Assembly: GCA_017543285.1 (NCBI GenBank)
Contig: JAFYGK010000032.1
Coordinates: 1-64,000 of the forward strand
DNA: 64,000 nt
Reading direction: 5' to 3'
Source: Clostridia bacterium
GTDB taxonomy: Bacteria > Bacillota > Clostridia > Oscillospirales > Acutalibacteraceae
Of the stretch, positions 1 through 7,967 are shown piece after piece (the first letter of the stretch is position 1; each line of letters opens with the position of its first letter). Both the position numbers and the translations under genes were made by a program. The notes below the pieces were generated by a model. The model did not search any database, was not told where the DNA came from, and saw nothing but the letters and a program-made list of their open reading frames with translations.

Positions 1-16
1 AAATTCTGAAAACCTA

Positions 17-45
17 TTGACAGGATATGCATTATATGCTATTAT
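17..45 (+). promoter_or_regulatory. metY promoter
   Basis: TTGACA (17-22), a 17-nt spacer and TATTAT (40-45) give a near-consensus sigma-A type promoter. Its -10 box runs directly into a long palindrome (42-78), so a protein bound there would block RNA polymerase. The leader to the metY start is about 190 nt and contains a perfect 7-bp hairpin (87-93 with 99-105). No SAM riboswitch or T-box core is recognisable in it. Confidence 0.8.
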
Positions 46-78
46 TTTACCAACCTACGAGGCAGGTAGGTAAAATAA
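42..78. promoter_or_regulatory. 37-bp palindromic operator at the metY promoter
   Basis: An odd-centred inverted repeat around position 60: 15 of 18 position pairs are complementary, with outer arms TTATTTTACC (42-51) and GGTAAAATAA (69-78). The inner left half contains ACCAACCTACG (49-59), whose reverse complement recurs exactly in the cysK promoter (1556-1566). The overlap with the -10 box and start point suggests repression. The Rrf2-type regulator encoded at 2902-3330 is the nearest candidate binder; this assignment is inference. Confidence 0.7.
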
Positions 79-239
79 GACGACAACAGCCGGAATAACC
101 GGCTGAATATGAAGCATAAAGGTGATACTTATGACCCGGGTTTTTCAGGAGCTTGTCAGAGCAAATATTTATTTCGGACGAATGCGATGTTGTCTCCGGG
201 AGATTTTTACAGTATTTTAATTATGAAAGGAAAAATATC

Positions 240-1523
240 ATGTCTGATTATAAATTTGAAACGCTGCAGATCCATGTGGGGCAGGAAAGTCCCGATCCGG
301 CGACCGACTCGCGCGCCGTTCCCATTTATGCAACCACTTCCTATGTGTTCAAGGATTCCGCGACAGCGGCAGGCCGCTTCGGTCTGACCGAGGGCGGCAA
401 CATCTACACAAGACTGATGAACCCGACCTCGGATGTCTTTGAAAAGCGCATTGCCGCCCTTGAGGGCGGAGCTGCCGCTCTGGCGACGGCATCCGGCTCA
501 TCCGCCATAACATACGCCATACAGAACATTGCCCTCGCAGGAGACCACGTTGTTTCCGCGTCCAATCTGTACGGCGGCTCATTCAACCTTCTTGCTCATA
601 CGCTGAAGGATCAGGGCATTTCGACTACATTTGTCGATCACACCGACCCCAAAAACTTTGAAGAGGCGATACAACCCAACACAAAGCTGATATACGCCGA
701 AACCCTCGGCAACCCCAATTCCGACGTGCTGGATATTGAAGCCGTATCGGCAATAGCCCATAGGCACGGTATTCCTCTTGTTGTTGACAACACATTCGCC
801 ACTCCCTACTGTCTCAGACCGATTGAGCACGGCGCCGATATTGTCGTCCACTCTGCGACAAAGTTCATCGGCGGTCACGGTTCGGTAATGGGCGGCGTGG
901 TTGTCGATTCGGGCAGATTCGACTGGGCTCAGAACGATAATTTTCCCGGGCTGTCCCAACCCAATCCCTCTTATCACGGCGTAGTATTTACGCAGGCTGC
1001 CGGCAATCTGGCGTACATCATAAAACTGCGAACCACCCTCATGAGAGATCAGGGCGCGGCCCTTTCGCCATTCAATTCGTTCCTGTTTATTCAGGGGCTC
1101 GAAACCCTGTCCCTGCGCGTCGAACGCCATGTTGAAAACGCCCTCAGGGTTGTCGATTTTCTCAAAAGCCATCCTCAGGTCAGGAAGGTGAACCATCCGT
1201 CGCTCGAAATCGGCAGAGCAAAGCAGCTTTACGACAGCTACTTCCCCAACGGAGCCGCTTCCATTTTCACGTTTGAGATAAAGGGCGACGCGGAAACCGC
1301 CAAAAAGTTCACCGAGAGTCTTACGCTGTTCTCGCTTCTTGCCAACGTCGCCGACGTTAAGAGCCTCGTCATCCATCCGGCGTCCACAACGCATTCTCAG
1401 CTCTCCGGGGAAGAACTGCTTGCGGCCGGCATTACTCCGACAACCGTCCGGCTTTCCATCGGCACCGAACATATCGACGACATAATCGCCGATCTGCAAA
1501 GCGGATTTGATGCGGTAAAATAA
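240..1523 (+). CDS. metY: O-acetylhomoserine sulfhydrylase (MetY-type, PLP-dependent)
   Basis: A 427-residue cytosolic enzyme of the Cys/Met metabolism PLP family. It should condense O-acetylhomoserine (possibly O-acetylserine) with sulfide to make homocysteine. Near the N-terminus it has the family's HVGQ...PIYATTSYVF segment. The PLP lysine is K208 in SATKFIGGHG and the pyridine-ring Asp is D183 in VVDNTFATP. I chose the ATG at 240 because AAAGGA lies 8 nt upstream and the protein then begins as MetY homologues do; an in-frame ATG at 153 has no such signal. It sits behind a strong promoter with an overlapping operator and is followed by cysK, so both sulfide-fixing routes lie side by side and are probably co-regulated. 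Cystathionine-type activity is less likely given the length and N-terminus. Confidence 0.92.
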   Translation: MSDYKFETLQIHVGQESPDPATDSRAVPIYATTSYVFKDSATAAGRFGLTEGGNIYTRLMNPTSDVFEKRIAALEGGAAALATASGSSAITYAIQNIALAGDHVVSASNLYGGSFNLLAHTLKDQGISTTFVDHTDPKNFEEAIQPNTKLIYAETLGNPNSDVLDIEAVSAIAHRHGIPLVVDNTFATPYCLRPIEHGADIVVHSATKFIGGHGSVMGGVVVDSGRFDWAQNDNFPGLSQPNPSYHGVVFTQAAGNLAYIIKLRTTLMRDQGAALSPFNSFLFIQGLETLSLRVERHVENALRVVDFLKSHPQVRKVNHPSLEIGRAKQLYDSYFPNGAASIFTFEIKGDAETAKKFTESLTLFSLLANVADVKSLVIHPASTTHSQLSGEELLAAGITPTTVRLSIGTEHIDDIIADLQSGFDAVK

Positions 1524-1538
1524 AAAGCGCGCAGCTCA

Positions 1539-1573
1539 AACCTATGGACAAAAACCGTAGGTTGGTGTAGAAT
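1539..1573 (+). promoter_or_regulatory. cysK promoter with embedded operator
   Basis: TGGACA (1545-1550), a 17-nt spacer and TAGAAT (1568-1573). Inside the spacer lies CGTAGGTTGGT (1556-1566), the exact reverse complement of the metY operator core. AACCTATGG (1539-1547) and CCGTAGGTT (1555-1563) form an inverted repeat with a single T/G exception. Placement between -35 and -10 suggests repression by the same factor that controls metY. Confidence 0.7.
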
Positions 1574-1836
1574 AGATATCAGATAGATTAAATCGCGCCG
1601 GAATTTATGCGTGCTTCGGCTGACGCGCCGCCGCCGGCAAAATGCTTATTCCGTTACCGTTCGGCCATGCCGTTTCATACAGAGAAGGAGGCTCAATCGG
1701 ATCTGAGCAGTCCGGGTGGCTCCCTCTTCAACGGAGCTGTCTGATCGGAACGGCTGAGGGAATCGGAATATTGCCGTCAGCAACGCAATTATTCACTGAA
1801 AATTTATCATTATCCACCTGAAAAGGAGAAATTGCC
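1574..1836 (+). promoter_or_regulatory. Long cysK 5' leader, unidentified
   Basis: About 260 nt separate the cysK -10 box from its start codon, with no open frame that looks coding. The segment contains short complementary elements, for example GCTC/GAGC around 1694-1712. A GGGTGGCTCCC stretch near 1715 only loosely recalls the T-box antiterminator bulge and lacks the ACCGCG part. There is no clear terminator. I can say only that it is unusually long and could carry RNA-level control. Confidence 0.4.
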
Positions 1837-2766
1837 ATGTCTAATATATATACTTCCGCTGACAAACTTGTTGGAAATACTCCGCTGCTCGAGCTGACGC
1901 ACATCGAAAAGGCTCTTGCTCTCAAAGCGATAATTCTTGCCAAGCTGGAATATCTCAATCCGGCCGGCTCTGTGAAGGACCGCATCGCCAAGGCTATGAT
2001 CGACGACGCGGAACAGAAGGGGCTTCTGAAACCCGGCTCGGTCATAATCGAGCCGACCTCCGGCAACACCGGCATAGGACTTGCCGCAATCGCGGCAGCC
2101 AAGGGATACAGAATAATAATAGTCATGCCGGAGACCATGTCCGTTGAGCGCAGACAGATGATGAAGGCATACGGCGCCGAGCTGGTGCTCACCGACGGCG
2201 CAAAGGGTATGAAGGGCGCGATCGCCAAGGCCGAAGAGCTTGCCGCAGAGATACCCGACAGCTTTATCCCGGGACAGTTTGTCAATCCTGCGAATCCCAA
2301 GGCGCATTTTGAGACCACAGGCCCCGAAATCTATAACGACACCGACGGCGCGGTCGATTTCTTTGTAGGCGGCGTAGGGACCGGCGGAACGGTTACCGGC
2401 GTCGGTGAATACCTCAAATCCAGAAACCCCGATATAAAGATCGTCGCCGTAGAGCCGGAAAGCTCTCCCGTGCTGTCCAGAGGTACGCCCGGACCGCATA
2501 AGATCCAGGGTATCGGCGCGGGCTTTATCCCCGACGTTCTCAACACAAAGATCTATGATGAGGTCATTGCCGTATCCAACGAGGATGCTTTCGCAACCGG
2601 CAAGCTGATAGGCAGAAGCGAGGGCGTTCTGGTCGGAATTTCCTCGGGAGCCGCCGCGTATGCCGCCATCGAGCTTGCAAAGCGTCCGGAAAACGAGGGT
2701 AAGACCATAGTTGTTTTGCTGCCGGATACGGGCGACAGATACCTTTCGACGCCGCTGTTCGAGTAA
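1837..2766 (+). CDS. cysK: Cysteine synthase A (O-acetylserine sulfhydrylase)
   Basis: 309 residues, full length for the family. It catalyses O-acetylserine + sulfide to cysteine + acetate in the cytosol with PLP. The PLP lysine is K47 in the NPAGSVKDR motif. The phosphate/substrate loop TSGNTGIG and the [10 protein letters not shown] glycine loop are intact, and the C-terminal [11 protein letters not shown] signature is typical of CysK rather than cystathionine beta-synthase. The start is fixed by AAGGAG (1823-1828) 8 nt upstream of ATG. The gene follows metY but has its own promoter sharing the metY operator core, so cysteine or sulfide availability probably controls both. A weak hairpin (2811-2839) follows it before rrf2. 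Confidence 0.95.
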   Translation: MSNIYTSADKLVGNTPLLELTHIEKALALKAIILAKLEYLNPAGSVKDRIAKAMIDDAEQKGLLKPGSVIIEPTSGNTGIGLAAIAAAKGYRIIIVMPETMSVERRQMMKAYGAELVLTDGAKGMKGAIAKAEELAAEIPDSFIPGQFVNPANPKAHFETTGPEIYNDTDGAVDFFVGGVGTGGTVTGVGEYLKSRNPDIKIVAVEPESSPVLSRGTPGPHKIQGIGAGFIPDVLNTKIYDEVIAVSNEDAFATGKLIGRSEGVLVGISSGAAAYAAIELAKRPENEGKTIVVLLPDTGDRYLSTPLFE

Positions 2767-2810
2767 TTATGCAAAAATCCGGGAGGATTTTCCGCCGGTA
2801 TAATATTACG

Positions 2811-2839
2811 CTCCGGCGTCTGATTTTAGGGCGCCGGAG
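2811..2839 (+). terminator. GC-rich hairpin after cysK, weak terminator
   Basis: CTCCGGCG (2811-2818) pairs perfectly with CGCCGGAG (2832-2839) across a 13-nt loop. Only TATT follows, not a U-run, so termination would be inefficient. A TTGACA (2842-2847) directly after it may belong to the rrf2 promoter, but I see no convincing -10 at 16-18 nt. Confidence 0.4.
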
Positions 2840-2901
2840 TATTGACATATATTGCGGGATAATAACAACAAGAGAAAAACCGCCGGCCGAGGTGATTATT
2901 A

Positions 2902-3330
2902 ATGCTGATTTCCACAAAGGGGAGGTATGCCCTGCGAGTGCTTTTGGACCTTGCCGAGCATGCATCCGAGGGGTATATCCCGATGAAGGACGTTGCAGCG
3001 CGTCAGGAAATTTCACTCAAATATATTGAAAAGATAATGCCGGTGCTGACCAAAAACCGCTTTGTCGAGGGGATCCACGGAAAAGGCGGCGGTTACCATC
3101 TCACAAAAGACCCGGACAGATGCACCGTGTGGGAAATACTGCAGGCGGCAGAGGGCGATTTGGCGCCGGTGACCTGTCTGCTGACCGATGCCGAACCGTG
3201 CGGCCGCGCGGCGGAATGCCGTACCTTAGGCATGTGGGAAGGCTTTTACGGAATGATGAGGGACTATTTTTCCTCTATCACGCTGGCTGATTTAATGAAG
3301 GTTGAAACGGTGAACAATTATGTCATATGA
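2902..3330 (+). CDS. Rrf2-family transcriptional regulator, probable Fe-S type
   Basis: 142 residues with the Rrf2 N-terminus (LISTKGRYALRVLLDLA), a winged helix with the wing motif GKGGGYHLTKDP (60-71), and a dimerisation helix. Cysteines at 92, 100 and 106 (C-x7-C-x5-C) match the position, though not the exact spacing, of the three cluster-ligating Cys of IscR-like members, so Fe-S or redox sensing is likely. CymR-like cysteine regulators belong to the same family, and the gene sits next to metY/cysK. The start follows GAGGTG (2889-2894). It overlaps hydE by 11 nt. Plausible targets are its own operon and the CGTAGGTTGGT sites upstream of metY and cysK; neither is shown by sequence alone. 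Confidence 0.85.
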   Translation: MLISTKGRYALRVLLDLAEHASEGYIPMKDVAARQEISLKYIEKIMPVLTKNRFVEGIHGKGGGYHLTKDPDRCTVWEILQAAEGDLAPVTCLLTDAEPCGRAAECRTLGMWEGFYGMMRDYFSSITLADLMKVETVNNYVI

Positions 3331-4372
3331 CAGGTCTCAACTGCGTGAAATCATAAATACTCTGCGCAAACGCAGCGACGCGTCCGATGAGCAGCTAAAG
3401 GCGCTGATAGAAAACGGCGGCTGCGACAGCGAATTGTTTGCCGCCGCAGACGAAACAAGGCGCGAGCGCTACGGCACAGACGTTTATGTGCGCGGGCTCA
3501 TAGAATTTACAAACTATTGCCGAAACGACTGCTTCTATTGCGGAATACGCCGCTCCAATAAAAACGTGCCGCGTTATCGCATGACGCCCGACGAGATAAT
3601 GAGCTGCTGCGAAAAGGGGTACCGACTGGGCTTTCGCACCTTTGTGCTTCAGGGCGGAGAAGACATGTTTTTTACCGACGAGATAATGTGCGGCATAATA
3701 TCCTCCCTGCACGGACGCTTTCCCGACTGCGCCATAACCCTGTCGCTGGGAGAAAGACCGCGCGAAAGCTACGAAAGGTATTTCAGGGCCGGCGCGCGCA
3801 GGTATCTTCTGCGCCAGGAAACCGCCTCCGACGAGCATTATTCCAGGCTTCATCCCGACGAAATGAGCGGAGAAAACCGTAAAAAATGCCTTTTTGATTT
3901 AAAGGAGACAGGCTATCAGGTTGGCACAGGCATAATGGTCGGTTCGCCATATCAGACGAGTGAAAACATAGTCGCCGACCTGCGCTTCATGCAAAGGCTG
4001 TCACCCGACATGATAGGCATAGGTCCGTTCATTTCCCACAGGGACACCCCCTTTGCCGGATTTGAAAACGGCACGCTTGAGCTGACTCTGCGCCTTATCG
4101 CCATACTGCGCCTTATGTTTCCGCATGCCCTTATCCCCGCGACAACGGCGCTCGGAACAATAGATCCCAACGGAAGGGAAATGGGGCTCAAGGCCGGCGC
4201 GAACGTGGTCATGCCCAACCTTTCGCCGGCGGACGTGCGCGAAAAATATCAGCTATACGACAACAAGATCTGTCTTTCGGACGATGCGGAAAAATGCAAA
4301 AGCTGTCTGGAGGACAAAATAAAAGCGGCCGGCTACAGAACGGTAGTCTCCGCCGGAGATGTGAAAAGATGA
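3320..4372 (+). CDS. hydE: HydE-like radical SAM protein ([FeFe]-hydrogenase maturase)
   Basis: 350 residues of the BioB/HydE/PylB radical SAM group. C67, C71 and C74 (CRNDCFYC) ligate the SAM-cleaving [4Fe-4S] cluster. A second motif, C318-x7-C326-x2-C329, has the same spacing as the accessory cluster site of Thermotoga HydE, which favours HydE over PylB or BioB. HydE takes part in building the H-cluster dithiolate-bridged diiron unit with HydF and HydG. No hydF, hydG or hydrogenase gene is in this window. The start codon lies inside the end of rrf2 and the stop overlaps the mnmA start (ATGA), so translation is probably coupled and the three genes form one operon. Linkage to a tRNA thiolase rather than hydrogenase genes is unusual. 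Confidence 0.85.
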   Translation: MSYDRSQLREIINTLRKRSDASDEQLKALIENGGCDSELFAAADETRRERYGTDVYVRGLIEFTNYCRNDCFYCGIRRSNKNVPRYRMTPDEIMSCCEKGYRLGFRTFVLQGGEDMFFTDEIMCGIISSLHGRFPDCAITLSLGERPRESYERYFRAGARRYLLRQETASDEHYSRLHPDEMSGENRKKCLFDLKETGYQVGTGIMVGSPYQTSENIVADLRFMQRLSPDMIGIGPFISHRDTPFAGFENGTLELTLRLIAILRLMFPHALIPATTALGTIDPNGREMGLKAGANVVMPNLSPADVREKYQLYDNKICLSDDAEKCKSCLEDKIKAAGYRTVVSAGDVKR

Positions 4373-5442
4373 AGGCTTTGATTGCAATGAGCGGCGGCGT
4401 CGATTCCAGTGTTGCCGCGTATCTGATGAAAACGCGCGGCTTTGAATGCATGGGCGCGACAATGAAGCTGTTTAGCAATGAGGACATCGGCGTTTCCGGC
4501 GATCGCGCCTGCTGCTCGCTTGAAAATGTCGAGGACGCAAGAAATGTTGCCTATTCTCTGGGAATCCCTTATTACGTTTTTAACTTTACAGATCTTTTCA
4601 GGGAGAAGGTCATGGATCGCTTTGTCGGCGCATACATGAACGGAGTCACTCCAAACCCGTGCATTGACTGCAACCGCTTTCTTAAATTCGACAGGATGTA
4701 TCGCCGCGCGAAGGAGCTGTCCATTGACTATGTGGTTACCGGACACTACGCGCAGATCGGGCGCGACGAAGCATCGGGGCGCTATATCCTGAAAAAGGCG
4801 GCCGACGCCAAAAAGGATCAGAGCTATGTGCTGTATGCCATGACGCAGGAGCAGCTCGCCCATACGATATTCCCTCTGGGAGAATATCAGAAAGAGCAGG
4901 TGAGGGAAATTGCCGAGCAGCAGGGCTTTGTCAACGCCCGTAAGCGCGATTCGCAGGACATCTGCTTTGTGCCCGACGGCGACTATGCCGCGTTTATCGA
5001 GCGGTACACCGGCAAAAGCTGTACTGAGGGCGACTTTATCGACCTGAACGGAAACGTCCTCGGCAGACACAAGGGCATAATCCGCTACACGATAGGACAG
5101 CGCAAGGGTCTGGGAATTTCCTCCGACGCGCCGTTTTTTGTGACAAGGATAAATCCGGACGACAACACGATAACACTGACTCACGGAGAAGGCCTTTTCT
5201 CCGATACGGTCATAGCGGAGAACATAAACCTAATATCGACTGAGCGGATCGACGCTCCGATGAGAGTAACGGCAAAGGCGCGCTATCGTCACAAAGAGCA
5301 GCCCGCCACCGTAACGCAGGACGGCGACAGGCTGACAGTAAAATTCGACACGCCGCAGAGGGCGATAACCCCAGGGCAGTCGATAGTGTTGTACGACGGA
5401 GATGTTGTTGTGGGCGGAGGAGAGATAGCGTCGGCTTTTTAA
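4369..5442 (+). CDS. mnmA: tRNA-specific 2-thiouridylase
   Basis: 357 residues. MnmA activates U34 of tRNA(Lys/Glu/Gln) with ATP and inserts sulfur delivered as persulfide. The PP-loop SGGVDSS is at 8-14. The catalytic pair is C98 (GVTPNPCIDC) and C199 (DSQDICFVPDGDY), matching the two active cysteines of the E. coli enzyme. I use the ATG at 4369, which overlaps the hydE stop by 4 nt and gives the conserved MKALIAMSGG start; an upstream in-frame ATG at 4294 lies inside hydE. It is the last gene of the rrf2-hydE-mnmA operon and is followed by a strong terminator. The sulfur donor (an IscS-type desulfurase) is not in this window. Confidence 0.95.
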   Translation: MKALIAMSGGVDSSVAAYLMKTRGFECMGATMKLFSNEDIGVSGDRACCSLENVEDARNVAYSLGIPYYVFNFTDLFREKVMDRFVGAYMNGVTPNPCIDCNRFLKFDRMYRRAKELSIDYVVTGHYAQIGRDEASGRYILKKAADAKKDQSYVLYAMTQEQLAHTIFPLGEYQKEQVREIAEQQGFVNARKRDSQDICFVPDGDYAAFIERYTGKSCTEGDFIDLNGNVLGRHKGIIRYTIGQRKGLGISSDAPFFVTRINPDDNTITLTHGEGLFSDTVIAENINLISTERIDAPMRVTAKARYRHKEQPATVTQDGDRLTVKFDTPQRAITPGQSIVLYDGDVVVGGGEIASAF

Positions 5443-5527
5443 GACAAAGTCTCTTTTGGCCGCCGTGAATAATCAGGCAAAGCCGAATGATGCGCGCCTG
5501 TTGTTTTCCGGCGTTTGGTATTGATTT

Positions 5528-5559
5528 AAAAAAGCCTTCTCACCGGAGAAGGCTTTTTA
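5528..5559. terminator. Bidirectional terminator between mnmA and the PP2C-like gene
   Basis: AGCCTTCTC (5533-5541) pairs with GAGAAGGCT (5546-5554) over a 4-nt loop. The stem is flanked by an A-run (5528-5533) and a T-run (5554-5558), so it can stop the mnmA transcript and the convergent - strand transcript. Confidence 0.9.
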
Positions 5560-6420
5560 TTAAATCGGAAGTTCGGGCACTCCGTTTCCGTTTTCCAGAG
5601 CTGACCACAGAACAAGACCGGCAGCAATAACGAGGAGCAGCAGAATTATCAGGAAAACAATCAGCCTGCGGCCCTTTTTACCGGCGATAAAAGATTCAGA
5701 GCCAACTCCGTCAACGCTGATGAACACCGCCGTTATATATTCCCTTGCGCCCGCATCAAGGGCAGCCTTTATCACTGCTTTTACACGGTCGTCTATATTA
5801 CCCTCGCTCTGCATAAGCTGCATTAAGCGCTCGTCGCCCACCAAAGAACCTGCTTCGCCGTTTATAAGCAGCAGTCTGTCGCCGCTTTCAAGGGCCAGAT
5901 TTTCCATGAAAAAAAGCTCTGGGCAATCCTTGGAAATGCCGAGGCGCGCCTTTTTGTCAAAGGAAGCCGTCAGTTCGGTAAGCTTGCCGTTTCTCAAAAT
6001 GTACGCGGCGCAGCTTCCGACTCCGGCGCCGTAGATCTTTTCACCGTCCAGACCGAGGACGACCGTGCTGACCGAAGCCTCCTGCCTTGTGTGTTCCGCG
6101 TCGAAATAAACCGACTGATTGAGCTTTTTGAGATATGTCTCCAGAAGGCGATTCCATTCGGGCTCATCTTCAAAACGCACCCTGTCGTTGAAACGGTTGA
6201 GATAATCCATAGCGTAAAACGTGTCGGCGGGCGCCCCCTCGCCGTTTGCCGAGCATACGGCAAAAAGATCTGCCTCATTGTGCGCGGCGGTGTTGACGGC
6301 AGAAGGATAATCGGTTTGGGTCATATCGAGATAGTAGCCGTTAAAAAAATAGTTTCCGTAATTTATGGAACCGGATGACGGACAGCTTGCCGCGCCGGAG
6401 GTAATGTTGTATCTGCTCAT
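5560..6420 (-). CDS. PP2C-like membrane protein with lost catalytic Asp residues
   Basis: 286 residues from the ATG at 6420; the open frame runs on to 6597, but AAGGCGG lies upstream of 6420 and homology starts there. The fold pattern of PP2C serine/threonine phosphatases is visible in order: a LFAVCSANGEG segment where active enzymes have FAVCDGMGG, then STVVLGLDGEKIYGAGVGSCAAY, then SGDRLLLINGEAG where SDG is expected, then EYITAVFISV where DNIT is expected. All metal-binding Asp positions I can align are replaced, so it is probably a pseudophosphatase. One transmembrane helix (IVFLIILLLLVIAAGLVLW) follows near the C-terminus. It stands alone, convergent with mnmA. A regulatory or scaffold role is inferred; partners are unknown. 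Confidence 0.6.
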   Translation of the reverse strand: MSRYNITSGAASCPSSGSINYGNYFFNGYYLDMTQTDYPSAVNTAAHNEADLFAVCSANGEGAPADTFYAMDYLNRFNDRVRFEDEPEWNRLLETYLKKLNQSVYFDAEHTRQEASVSTVVLGLDGEKIYGAGVGSCAAYILRNGKLTELTASFDKKARLGISKDCPELFFMENLALESGDRLLLINGEAGSLVGDERLMQLMQSEGNIDDRVKAVIKAALDAGAREYITAVFISVDGVGSESFIAGKKGRRLIVFLIILLLLVIAAGLVLWSALENGNGVPELPI

Positions 6421-6683
6421 AGGTATCGACCGCCTTTGCTGCGGATTTGGGCTCTTTCCGGCATATGAGCCGAAGCCCTTTTTATTATACAACATATCCG
6501 TTCCAATTGCAATTAACACGGCGGCACAAGAGAACGACGCCCGAAAAACAGCACACAAAAATTTCCGGAATCGGGGCTCTTTTATGCCTCTTGCCATATT
6601 TACTTTTTGGCTCGATTATGCTATCATTAAAACGATCGGAAACACCGTGAAACGCTTTTGGCGCGCAAAGGAGGAAGAGTGAA

Positions 6684-7289
6684 ATGAAAAGGCTTTTTGC
6701 CCTGCTGCTTACTGCGGCGGTTATTTTTTTGTCGGTCGGCTGCAAGGACTATGTGAACCGCGAATATACCTCCGAGCAGGCAGAGGAGCGCTTTGATCTG
6801 CTTTTTGATAAAATTGAAACGGTGCTTAAAAAATACGATATACCGTTCGATGAATCGGATGTTGTGCTGCACACCGACAAGCAGGCCGTGATGCGCAGTT
6901 ATGAGTATATATTTGAGGACGGCGCCGATTTCAGCATCTGGATGACATATACCTTTCATGAGGACAAAACCGGCACCGAAACCTTTTATTGCGGTTTGAC
7001 CAAGGATACAGGCGACGGACACATAAACGCAGACGATTTCGGTTTTCTCTTTGAGATAGGACACGATCTCAGCAATATGTGGAGCGCCGGCAAATCCATG
7101 CGCGAAGCGGAAAAGCTGATAGAGCTTGTCAAACAGCAGATGTCCGAAGAGCCGGAGACCACAGTTTTCCGTAAGGATATTTCCCTGAGCGAGAAATACG
7201 ACCTGTGGAACATAAGCTACAGCGTTCAGCGCGACGGGGACGACGGCAATACGGCGACGTTGTCCTACGAGGGCCTTATCAACGTATAA
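6684..7289 (+). CDS. Lipoprotein of unknown function
   Basis: 201 residues. A lipoprotein signal peptide ends in the lipobox LSVGC with C20 as the lipidation site, so the protein should be anchored to the outer face of the membrane. The rest is a soluble alpha/beta-type domain rich in Asp/Glu with no motif I recognise. AAGGAGG (6668-6674) sits 9 nt before the ATG. The next gene encodes a heavy-metal domain protein 56 nt downstream, possibly co-transcribed. I do not assign a function. Confidence 0.7.
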   Translation: MKRLFALLLTAAVIFLSVGCKDYVNREYTSEQAEERFDLLFDKIETVLKKYDIPFDESDVVLHTDKQAVMRSYEYIFEDGADFSIWMTYTFHEDKTGTETFYCGLTKDTGDGHINADDFGFLFEIGHDLSNMWSAGKSMREAEKLIELVKQQMSEEPETTVFRKDISLSEKYDLWNISYSVQRDGDDGNTATLSYEGLINV

Positions 7290-7345
7290 TCACAAGTCAG
7301 CAAGCGGTTTTAGTCAGATTCAACCATTAAAAGGAGGATAATACT

Positions 7346-7600
7346 GTGTACAGGACCATTGCGAAGATCGACGGAATGATGTGCGCGATGTGCGAAAGCC
7401 ACGTCAACGACTGCGTCAGAAATAATTTTTCGGTAAAAAAGGTTTCTTCCTCTCGCACAAAGGGCGAAACAGAGATAATTTCCGATGAAGAGCTTGACAC
7501 AGAGAAGCTGAAGGCCGCTATTGAAAAAACCGGCTACAAGGTTACGGACGTCACAACGGAGCCGTACGAAAGCAGGAAGTTCTCTCTTTTTAAAAAATAA
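7346..7600 (+). CDS. Heavy-metal-associated (HMA) domain protein
   Basis: 84 residues with one ferredoxin-like HMA fold. The metal-binding loop is GMMCAMCESHV, with the CxxC pair at C13 and C16, as in CopZ-like copper chaperones and the N-terminal domains of P-type ATPases. The start is GTG at 7346, set by AAGGAGG (7331-7337). The usual partner, a copper P-type ATPase, is not nearby. The C-terminal segment (ESRKFSLFKK) is basic and extends past the domain. Copper or other soft-metal binding is a family-based inference. A strong terminator follows. Confidence 0.8.
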   Translation: MYRTIAKIDGMMCAMCESHVNDCVRNNFSVKKVSSSRTKGETEIISDEELDTEKLKAAIEKTGYKVTDVTTEPYESRKFSLFKK

Positions 7601-7610
7601 CCGGCAAACA

Positions 7611-7653
7611 AAAAAGCGCTTACTGCTCCCGCATTTTTGCGGGAGCGGCTTTT
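7611..7653 (+). terminator. Terminator after the HMA gene
   Basis: GCTCCCGC (7625-7632) pairs with GCGGGAGC (7639-7646) around a 6-nt loop, followed by GGCTTTT. A run of A upstream extends the pairing. Confidence 0.8.
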
Positions 7654-7967
7654 GCATCTTATGCCGGGAAACGTTCATCACGAAGAAGTTTGAAATACGC
7701 AGGAAGCGGCAGATCATAATTATCGCCGCGGCCGCAGCGGCGGCATAAGACAGCCCGGATCGGCGGTTGGATCGGATACGGTACGAGCATAACGTCGCTC
7801 CCAACTCGTCCTGTTTTTTAACGACCAGATCGGTTTTTGCTGCTTTGGCTGTTGAAAATGCGGCAATTGATGTGATATAATTTATATTATAAGGTTAGTA
7901 TAGAGTTAGTGACGATTATTGTCCGGGCGATTGTTGACGGAATCGCTGAATCTAAGAGGAAAATGCA
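7654..7967 (+). promoter_or_regulatory. Intergenic region with promoter for the coiled-coil/lepB genes
   Basis: No coding signal in 7654-7850. TTGAAA (7852-7857), an 18-nt spacer and TATAAT (7876-7881), with a TGN extended -10, form a good promoter. Just downstream is the direct repeat GTTAGT-N4-AGTTAGT (7894-7910), with an 11-bp period. The same arrangement recurs at 21524-21540 next to another promoter. Confidence 0.65.

Noticed and set aside
79-239. SAM riboswitch in the metY leader
   Set aside because: Only one simple hairpin is seen and none of the conserved SAM-I core segments.
1685-1760. Possible T-box antiterminator in the cysK leader (GGGTGG element)
   Set aside because: The ACC-GCG half of the bulge, a specifier loop and a terminator are not recognisable.
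2842-2870. rrf2 promoter from TTGACA at 2842
   Set aside because: No acceptable -10 at 16-18 nt; GATAAT lies only 11 nt downstream.
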